Source: Solirubrobacteraceae bacterium (lineage in GTDB: Bacteria > Actinomycetota > Thermoleophilia > Solirubrobacterales > Solirubrobacteraceae). From it: DNA of 5,787 nucleotides. The notes below the pieces were generated by a model, which worked only from the letters and a program-made list of their open reading frames with translations, did not search any database and was not told the DNA's origin. Shown here one piece after another: positions 1-4,814 of the stretch. The stretch lies in contig JASLHP010000053.1 in assembly GCA_030149625.1 (NCBI GenBank), positions 1 to 5,787 on the forward strand. Direction: 5' to 3'. The translations under genes were made by a program, and so were the position numbers. Numbering within the stretch: position 1 is the stretch's first letter; each line of letters begins with the position of its first letter.

Positions 1-102
1 CGCCTACCACGGTCTTCGAGCTCGTGGACGCTTGGCTGCACGAAGGCGAGCAAACGACGGCGGCCGGCGACGCTGTGCGTGAGGAGCCCGCGCGGACGCC
101 GG

Positions 103-192
103 GCGAGCGCGTCGCGAGCAGCCCGATCCGCGAGCGCGGCGCGAGCAGCCCGGTCCGCGAGCGCGGCGCGAGCAGCCCGGTCCGCGAGCGCG
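103..192 (+). repeat. 27-bp tandem repeat, about 3.3 copies, coding for a 9-residue linker unit
   Basis: Units lie at 103-129, 130-156 and 157-183, with a partial fourth copy at 184-192. Units 2 and 3 are identical; unit 1 differs at two bases. The period is a multiple of three, so the hydrolase frame is kept, and each copy encodes a variant of RERGASSPV. The array sits between what looks like the end of one hydrolase domain and the start of the next, which suits a flexible, charged, Ser/Pro-containing linker. Spacer-like unique sequence between copies is absent, so it is not a CRISPR array. Confidence 0.9.
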
Positions 193-494
193 AGGAGCTG
201 CGAACGAGTCACTCGGGGGTCGAGCTGCGCGAGCAGCCGCTGACCGTGCAGACACCCGACGGACCGTTGTTCGGCATCCTCGCCGAGCCGCTCGGCGAGC
301 GTGCGGAGCTGTGCGCGGTGCTGATCAACGCGGGCGCCCAGCGGCGCACGGGACCGAACCGCATGTGGGTCGAGGTCGCGCGCCGATGGGCCGCGCGCGG
401 CGTAGCGACGTTGCGCTTCGATCTCGCGGGGATCGGCGACTCCGACGGGGACGCCTCGACGCTCGTGCAGGTCGCGGCGATATACGCGCAGACC

Positions 495-497
495 TAG
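495..497 (+). other. in-frame TAG splitting the hydrolase frame
   Basis: The codons read GCG CAG ACC TAG GGC CGC CAG. The helix after the stop (GRQARAALAALAARGLPERF) leads straight into the nucleophile strand, as expected for the family. One base change from CAG, TGG, TTG, TCG or GAG would create the stop. TAG acts as the normal stop of two other genes in the window (2063-2065 on +, 2064-2062 on -), so reassignment of the codon is unlikely. Confidence 0.85.
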
Positions 498-1138
498 GGC
501 CGCCAGGCGCGCGCGGCGCTGGCCGCGCTCGCCGCGCGCGGGCTGCCCGAGCGCTTCGTGGTTCTCGGCCTGTGCGCGGGCGGATACTGGTCGCTGCACA
601 CCGCCCTCGCGGACGCGCGTGTGGGGACGGTGATCATGCTCAACCCGCGTTCGCTGATCTGGGACGAAGGCGTCTACGGCGCTCGGCGCGTGCGCGAGCT
701 GCGCGAACGGCTGCTGCTGGCTTCGACCTGGCGCAAGGCGCTGCGCGGCGAGCTGAACCTCGCGCGGCACCTGGAAACGGCCCGTGCGGTGACGCGCCGG
801 GCGACGCGCTCGCGCGCGCTGACGCGTGGTCAGCTCGGCGACTCCACGGCGCCGGCGGTCGACCGCGGCGTCCTGCTGGCGAGCGTCTTCGATCGCCTTC
901 GCGACCGCGACCAGCGCGCGCTGCTGCTGTTCACGGGCAGCGAGCCGCTGCACAGAGAGCTGGCCAGCAGGGGTCTGCTCGACGACGCACAGCGATGGCC
1001 GAACCTCGAGGTCGCGATTCGCGGCACCACAGCCGACACTCACACGCTGACACCGCTGTGGCTGCAGCGTCAGGTGCACGCGCTGCTCGATCGCGAGCTC
1101 GAGCGGGAGTCGCGGCGGCCGCGGGCGGGTGCGAAGCC

Positions 1139-2065
1139 GTGACGGCGCGCCCGCACGCAGGCGATGCGCCCGCGGTCACCGCCGTGGTCGTGACCCACAA
1201 CAGCGCTCGCCACCTGGACGCGCTTGCGCGCACGTTGTCGGCGGGCTCGTTGGCGCCGGCACGGATGCTCGTCGTCGACAACCTGTCCGCCGACGACACC
1301 GCCGTGCAGGCCCGCACGGCGGGCTTCGACGTGCTCGAGACCGGCGCCAACGACGGCTTCGGCGCCGGCTGCAACGCCGGCCTGCGCGCGACCGACACGG
1401 AGCTCGTGCTGTTCTGCAACCCCGACGTGCGACCGTCGTCGACGGCGCTCGAGCGACTTGCGGCGGCGCTCTCGAGCACGCCGACCGCGGCCATCGCGGG
1501 GGCGGCGTTGGGCGAGGACTCGAGAGCTCGTCGGTTCTCGCGGATCTCCACGAACGTCGCGGGCTTCCTCCCCGAGCGCCTGCGCCGGCCGGCACGGCGG
1601 CTGAAGGGCACCGCGGACGCGCGGCCGAGCGGGGCTGACGTCGTCGTCGACTACGTCGTCGGCGCGTTCATCCTGTGCCGCGTCGCACCGCTCTTGGCCG
1701 TCGCGGGCTTCGACGAGCGCTTCTTCCTCTATTGCGAGGAGGAGGATCTCTGCCGCCGTCTGCGCGAGCACGGATGGCAGACGCTGCTCGTGCCGTCAGC
1801 CGCCGTAACCCATGAGCAGCGGGGCTCGAGCGTGGGCGTCGACGGGGCGGCGATGGCGCCGTTCTTCACCCACAGCCTCTACTGGTATTACCGCAAATAC
1901 CACACCCGCGCCTACGCGGAGCTCGCGCGGTGCGTGATCGCCGCGTGCGTGCTGCTCGACCGGTCCTACCGTGCGATCGCGCACCAGCCGCAGCAGTACG
2001 GTCCCGGCGCGGCGACAGCGCCATTCCGCAGCGCGGACTCGCTCCGCCGCAAGCAGGCGCGCTAG
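1139..2065 (+). CDS. GT2 family glycosyltransferase (rhamnosyltransferase-like)
   Basis: Predicted 308-residue inverting glycosyltransferase of the GT-A fold, moving a sugar from a nucleotide donor to a growing glycan at the cytoplasmic face. Motifs in order: the first strand VVVTHNS (16-22), VVDNLSADDT (45-54) for nucleotide binding, NDGFGAGCNAG (71-81), FCNPD (92-96) holding the metal-binding Asp of the family, VGAFILCR (174-181), and FDERFFLYCEEEDLCRRLREHG (191-212), whose acidic EEED cluster is where the catalytic base lies in relatives. HEQRGSS (225-231) resembles the usual HxxGxS. The pattern is that of WbbL-type rhamnosyltransferases, but donor and acceptor cannot be read. The GTG start overlaps the hydrolase TGA as GTGA, so translation is probably coupled; no strong Shine-Dalgarno sequence is seen. 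The same frame is open far upstream (to 311), but that part is out of phase with the hydrolase and shows no domain. The TAG in the preceding gene could reduce expression of this one. Confidence 0.93.
   Translation: MTARPHAGDAPAVTAVVVTHNSARHLDALARTLSAGSLAPARMLVVDNLSADDTAVQARTAGFDVLETGANDGFGAGCNAGLRATDTELVLFCNPDVRPSSTALERLAAALSSTPTAAIAGAALGEDSRARRFSRISTNVAGFLPERLRRPARRLKGTADARPSGADVVVDYVVGAFILCRVAPLLAVAGFDERFFLYCEEEDLCRRLREHGWQTLLVPSAAVTHEQRGSSVGVDGAAMAPFFTHSLYWYYRKYHTRAYAELARCVIAACVLLDRSYRAIAHQPQQYGPGAATAPFRSADSLRRKQAR
2062..2065. other. shared CTAG: stop codons of two convergent genes
   Basis: The palindrome CTAG supplies TAG at 2063-2065 to the + strand glycosyltransferase and TAG at 2064-2062 to the - strand methyltransferase. 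The genes therefore overlap by four bases with no intergenic space. No GC hairpin followed by a T run is visible on either strand around the junction. Confidence 0.95.
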
Positions 2066-2721
2066 CCGGGCAGTCTCGCCGCGATCACGTGCTGGGCGGT
2101 CACGTACTCGCGCAACGGCGTCTTCGCGAGCAGCTTCACCACTCGCAGCTTCCAGCCCTCCGTGAAGAACTTCGGCTGCACCTGCCCCGGCTGCAGGCCC
2201 GCCGCGCGCAGCATCTCGAGCGCGTCGGCGCGGGTGAACCAGCGCAGGTGGGTTTCGTCGAAGATGCCTTCGGGGTCGCGCGGCCAGCTGCGCGTGTGGA
2301 GCAGACGGAAGATCGCACGGATGTAGATGACGTTCGGGAGGCTGATCACGACCGCGGCGCCGGGTGACAGGAAAGTGACGCATCGCGCGAGCGCACTCCA
2401 GGGATCGACCAGGTGCTCGAGCACGTCGGCCGCTATCAGGCAGTCGAACGGCGCCTCGGGGACAGGCGGGTCCTTCGTGAAGGCCTCGACGTCGGCGACG
2501 ATCACGCGGTCCAGCCGCGCCGCCGCGGACTCGGCGAGCACCGGGTCGATCTCCACGCCGACGACGAGCGCGCGCTGTCGGGCCTTGATCGCGGCGCCCA
2601 GCGAGCCGTTGGAGCAGCCGAGCTCGAGGATCCGCTCGGCGGTGACGGGCACGAACGCTTGGACGTCCGGGCGCGGGGACTCGTAGCCCCGCGCGCGCGC
2701 AGCGCTGTCCTCCGCGCTCAC
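2062..2721 (-). CDS. class I SAM-dependent methyltransferase of the glycan-cluster type
   Basis: Predicted 219-residue Rossmann-fold methyltransferase (Methyltransf_11/23-like). Visible motifs: SAM-binding motif I ILELGCSNGSLG (31-42), the ribose-binding acidic strand end GVEID (55-59), VIVADVE (73-79), FDCLIAADVLEHLVDPW (92-108) with the D-x-LEHL signature, and SLPNV (127-131). The segment GIFDETHLRWFT (152-163) is characteristic of methyltransferases in O-antigen and exopolysaccharide clusters. It probably methylates a sugar or glycan end; the acceptor atom is unknown. It has no signal peptide or membrane segment and should be cytosolic. The GTG start at 2721 overlaps the upstream glycosyltransferase stop as GTGA, which is why it was chosen; an in-frame GTG at 2781 would run deep into the preceding gene and adds only low-complexity arginine-rich residues. 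No clear Shine-Dalgarno sequence precedes it, so expression probably relies on coupling. It is the last gene of the - strand set. Confidence 0.92.
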   Translation of the reverse strand: MSAEDSAARARGYESPRPDVQAFVPVTAERILELGCSNGSLGAAIKARQRALVVGVEIDPVLAESAAARLDRVIVADVEAFTKDPPVPEAPFDCLIAADVLEHLVDPWSALARCVTFLSPGAAVVISLPNVIYIRAIFRLLHTRSWPRDPEGIFDETHLRWFTRADALEMLRAAGLQPGQVQPKFFTEGWKLRVVKLLAKTPLREYVTAQHVIAARLPG

Positions 2722-3893
2722 GCCGAGGTCGCGGCCGCGGCGGCGAGCGCGTCGCCGATCTGGTCGAGCCGCGACTCCCACGAGTGCGCCTGCGCGCGCT
2801 GTGAACGCCCGCCGCGGGCCTCGGGCGTGTCCTCTGCGATCGCCTCCCGCACACGCGCCGCGAACTCCTCGGCCGTGGCGGCCTGCAGCACGTCGGGCAC
2901 GTCCGCGAGCGTGTCCAGCGGCGTGGCCACGACCGGCCGGCCGGCCGCGAGGTACTCGTAGATCTTCATCGGGAACACGCTGCGCATCTCGCCGTCGAGC
3001 AGATACGGAACGATCGCCGCGTCCGCCCCCCGCAGCACGCTCGGCAGCTGCTCATACGGCCGGTAGCCCAGCATGTGCACGTTGGCGAGCGACGTCAGCG
3101 CGCTCACGTCCGTCCGCGGGTCTCCCGGGCCGACCGGCCCGACGAACGCAAAGCTCCACTGCGGTTGCGACCGCGCCAGCTCGACCATCAACGCGATGTC
3201 GATCTTCGCCGCCAGGATCGCGCCGACGAAGACGATCCTCGGCCCGGACAACGCGGCCACCGCCGGATCCACCGGACCGGGCGCGAGCGCCGTGGCGAAC
3301 AGCCGTGTGTCGGCCACGTTCGGGCCGTAGTGGACGTTGCCGTTCAGCGTGCGCATCCGCGCGACCAGCTCCGGCGCGCTCGCGAGCACCGCGTCCGCGC
3401 GCCTGGCGAAGCGCGACTCGGCGGCGAGGAAGCTGTCGGCGTCGATGCCTGCCTTGGCGGCGTGATCGTCGTCGATGTAATACAGCACCTGCGAGGGCTC
3501 GAGGACGTCGATCAGCGCCTCCGCCTGCGGCACGAACGACCACAGCAGTGGGCTGCGCAGCTGCAGCTTGGCGACGGCACGCCCCACGTACTGGCGCAGC
3601 AGCACGGCGTTGACCGTGCGCAGCAGCTCGTTGGAGTGAAACGGCAGCACCAACGGCGAGAGCACCTGCAGGCCGTCGACCTCGCGCAGCGGATGCAGCG
3701 CGCTCGCCAGTCGCCTGCCGATGCGCCGCACGTCGCGCGCCGCGAGCTGCGGCCGTCGCAGGCCGAGCGACTCTACGAACAGGATCCTGTTGTCCTTCGC
3801 CGCGCGCACGAGCAGATGCTGCTGGTTGGTCAGCAGATCGGTGTGCCAGTCCGAGAAGCCGATGCAGACGATGTCGCGGCCGCTCAGCGTCAT
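2718..3893 (-). CDS. GT-B glycosyltransferase, TuaH-like
   Basis: Predicted 391-residue GT-B glycosyltransferase (GT4-like), a usual full length. The N-terminal half opens with IVCIGFSDWHTDLLTNQQHLL (8-28) and FVESLG (39-44), the pattern of TuaH-type enzymes of teichuronic acid and similar clusters, followed by YYIDDDH (138-144) and HYGPNV (188-193). The C-terminal donor domain starts at IVFVGAILAAKIDIALM (220-236) and carries MLGYRPYEQLP (274-284), ADAAIVPY (290-297) and FPMKIYEYLAAGRPVVAT (307-324), the donor-binding loop and helix of the fold. It probably extends a lipid-linked glycan on the cytoplasmic side; the sugar is unknown. The ATG at 3893 has GAGG at 3905-3902 with an 8-base spacer, and overlaps as ATGA the stop of the small ORF at 4021-3890. 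Its own TGA overlaps the methyltransferase GTG. The tail after about 350 is Ala/Arg-rich and less conserved in look. The TuaH resemblance rests on the N-terminal motif only. Confidence 0.93.
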   Translation of the reverse strand: MTLSGRDIVCIGFSDWHTDLLTNQQHLLVRAAKDNRILFVESLGLRRPQLAARDVRRIGRRLASALHPLREVDGLQVLSPLVLPFHSNELLRTVNAVLLRQYVGRAVAKLQLRSPLLWSFVPQAEALIDVLEPSQVLYYIDDDHAAKAGIDADSFLAAESRFARRADAVLASAPELVARMRTLNGNVHYGPNVADTRLFATALAPGPVDPAVAALSGPRIVFVGAILAAKIDIALMVELARSQPQWSFAFVGPVGPGDPRTDVSALTSLANVHMLGYRPYEQLPSVLRGADAAIVPYLLDGEMRSVFPMKIYEYLAAGRPVVATPLDTLADVPDVLQAATAEEFAARVREAIAEDTPEARGGRSQRAQAHSWESRLDQIGDALAAAAATSA

Positions 3894-4021
3894 GCGCGCC
3901 GCCTCGCGCCGTTGCGGCGCTTCGCGTCTTCGCGGCGGCTCACGTCGCTGCGGCGGCTCACGTCGCTGCGGCGGCTCACGTCGCTGCGGCGCCGAGGATC
4001 GAGAGCAGCGCGAGCGGTCAT
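3890..4021 (-). CDS. small arginine-rich hexad-repeat ORF (43 residues), hypothetical
   Basis: No known family is recognised. The ORF starts with ATG four bases after the deacetylase TGA and ends in a TGA overlapping the next gene's ATG (ATGA), so it fills the gap between two operon genes exactly. From residue 7 it is six hexads: LDPRRR, three copies of SDVSRR, EDAKRR and NGARRR, then Ala. Five of the six have Asp at position 2, and all end in RR. By count there are 15 Arg and one Lys against six acidic residues. No signal peptide, membrane segment or Cys is present. It has no visible Shine-Dalgarno sequence and would depend on reinitiation after the deacetylase. Possible readings are a real nucleic-acid- or polyanion-binding peptide, a coupling leader whose translation opens the start of the next gene, or an untranslated spacer that is open by chance in GC-rich DNA. 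The fit at both ends favours translation, but codon use cannot separate these. Confidence 0.42.
   Translation of the reverse strand: MTARAALDPRRRSDVSRRSDVSRRSDVSRREDAKRRNGARRRA
3902..3905 (-). promoter_or_regulatory. ribosome binding site of the TuaH-like glycosyltransferase
   Basis: GAGG (in the context GAGGCGG on the - strand) lies eight bases before the ATG at 3893. It supports that start. It directly follows a 6-bp hairpin at 3920-3906. Confidence 0.55.
3906..3920 (-). other. GC hairpin directly upstream of a ribosome binding site
   Basis: GCGCCG and CGGCGC pair perfectly over six G:C pairs with a 3-base loop (CAA on the - strand). The stem ends at 3906 and the GAGG site begins at 3905. 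It has no T run after it, so it is not an intrinsic terminator. Ribosomes reading the small ORF would pass through it. In DNA this rich in GC such a short stem can arise by chance. Confidence 0.4.
3932..3991 (-). repeat. 18-bp tandem repeat, three identical copies plus a partial
   Basis: Three identical units lie at 3932-3949, 3950-3967 and 3968-3985, followed by six bases of a further copy at 3986-3991. On the - strand the unit is AGCGACGTGAGCCGCCGC, in phase with the small ORF and encoding SDVSRR. The next segment in reading order, at 3931-3914, matches the unit at 12 of 18 bases, so it may be an older, diverged copy. Confidence 0.95.
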
Positions 4022-4025
4022 ACGC

Positions 4026-4814
4026 TCAGATTCGCTGGGAGGAGACGGGCCTCGGCATGCTCCTGAGCGCATGCACGGGACCATATAGCCCGGCCATCTT
4101 CAGGCGCAGGCGCAGCGGCGTGACCGATGAGTAGATCGGCTCGCGGGGGATGCTCAAGGCTCGCCACGGCCCCGGACCGGCGCACACGCAGGCCAGCTCG
4201 TAGCCAGCCTCCGCGACCGCGCGGATCGTCTGCTCGCTGGCGCGCCCGTATGGATAGGCCATCGTCGTCACCGGCTTGCCCAGCAGGTCCTCCAGGAAGG
4301 CGCGGCTGCGGCGCAGCTGCTCGAGCGCGCTCGCATAGTCGAGCTCGTCGAGCCGCACGTGGTCGACCGAGTGCGCTCCGATCTCGACGCCGGCGTCGGC
4401 GAGATCGACGACTTCGGCGGGAGACATGATCATCGCCCCGTCGAGATCGGGATGGCGCTTGCCGAGCAGCCCGGTGCTGACGAACATCGAGCAGGGAAGC
4501 CCGCGTTCGAGCAGGACCTCGACGCCGTCGCGGACGGTTTTTACGAGGCCGTCGTCGAACGTGATCGCGGCGACGCGCCGCGCCTGCGAGCCGCCGCGCA
4601 TCAGCTGCCACAGGTCCGTGACCGTGAACAGCTCGTAGCCGAGCCGCTCGATCGCGTCGAGATGTTGGCTGAAGAGCTCGCGGCTGACGAACAGGCGCAG
4701 CGGGTCCCCGTTCGCCGAGATCGGCCCCACGCCGTGGTAGCAGAGCACGAACGGGTAGCGCCGACCAGCGAGCGTGCCGGCGGCGCGGGCGAGCCAGCTG
4801 TGCATCGGCATCAT
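4026..4814 (-). CDS. polysaccharide deacetylase (CE4/NodB family), no signal peptide
   Basis: Predicted 262-residue metal-dependent deacetylase removing N- or O-acetyl groups from a sugar. The family's opening VLCYHGVG lies at 23-30. Motif 1 TFDDG (85-89) gives the catalytic and metal Asp residues, motif 2 HSVDH (148-152) gives the two metal His residues, and motif 3 is YPYGR (187-191). The end has an IPREPIYSS stretch in place of a classical LxH motif, as seen in many glycan-cluster members. The N-terminus (MMPMHSWLARAAG) has no hydrophobic core for export, so a cytosolic enzyme acting on a lipid-linked or nucleotide-linked amino sugar is likely; this differs from secreted chitin or peptidoglycan deacetylases. 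The ATG at 4814 overlaps the upstream glycosyltransferase stop as ATGA and has a good Shine-Dalgarno sequence (GAGAGGA, 7-base spacer). In-frame ATGs at 4811 and 4805 are less well placed. It lies between two glycosyltransferases of the same operon. Confidence 0.94.
   Translation of the reverse strand: MMPMHSWLARAAGTLAGRRYPFVLCYHGVGPISANGDPLRLFVSRELFSQHLDAIERLGYELFTVTDLWQLMRGGSQARRVAAITFDDGLVKTVRDGVEVLLERGLPCSMFVSTGLLGKRHPDLDGAMIMSPAEVVDLADAGVEIGAHSVDHVRLDELDYASALEQLRRSRAFLEDLLGKPVTTMAYPYGRASEQTIRAVAEAGYELACVCAGPGPWRALSIPREPIYSSVTPLRLRLKMAGLYGPVHALRSMPRPVSSQRI

Larger units (their letters stand above)
1..1142 (+). pseudogene. alpha/beta hydrolase (S33 / exosortase-associated type), interrupted by an in-frame TAG; 5' end outside the window
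   Basis: The frame is open from the window edge (first full codon at 3) to the TGA at 1140-1142, except for a TAG at 495-497. Homology-like sequence continues in the same frame on both sides, so the lesion looks like a single nonsense change and not a frameshift. Before the stop are a start-of-domain strand (LTVQTPDGPLFGILAEP), the oxyanion region NAGAQRRTGPNR and the GIGDSDGD motif. After it come the nucleophile elbow GLCAGG (Cys at 573-575), a candidate acid in FTGSEP (Glu at 942-944) and the catalytic-type His in THTLTPLW (1041-1043). The Cys and His fit the family; the acid is tentative. The first visible residues (VFELVDAWLHEGE) resemble the last helix of another hydrolase domain, so the intact protein may have been a tandem hydrolase joined by the repeat linker at 103-192. 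A GTG at 558 could restart translation, but the product would lack the oxyanion half. A GTG at 24 is an alternative start for the first part. Cellular role unknown. A sequencing error is a real alternative to true gene decay. Confidence 0.72.

Noticed and set aside
495..497. Reassigned amber codon
   Set aside because: TAG ends the GT2 and methyltransferase genes in this window just where their families are expected to end, so it works as a normal stop here.
311..1138. A long open frame that runs into the GT2 gene and could give it a 276-residue N-terminal extension
   Set aside because: It is Arg/Ala-rich with no domain and lies out of phase over the hydrolase, whose frame carries clear motifs. 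The GTG at 1139 with the GTGA overlap is the better start.
1070..1771. Long - strand open frames opposite the GT2 gene
   Set aside because: Low-complexity Arg/Ala sequence, opposite a gene with full GT2 motifs.
2066..2100. Bidirectional terminator at the convergent junction
   Set aside because: Only short palindromes such as GCTAGC are present; no stem of useful length with a T run on either strand.
2801..3613. A 270-residue + strand open frame
   Set aside because: Pro/Arg-rich shadow of the glycosyltransferase on the other strand, without motifs.
3932..3991. CRISPR array
   Set aside because: The copies are directly adjacent with no spacers and the unit is only 18 bp.
3075..4088. A 337-residue + strand open frame opposite the TuaH-like gene
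   Set aside because: It is antisense to a gene with clear GT-B motifs, has a His/Arg/Gln-rich composition and no recognisable domain: typical for GC-rich DNA.
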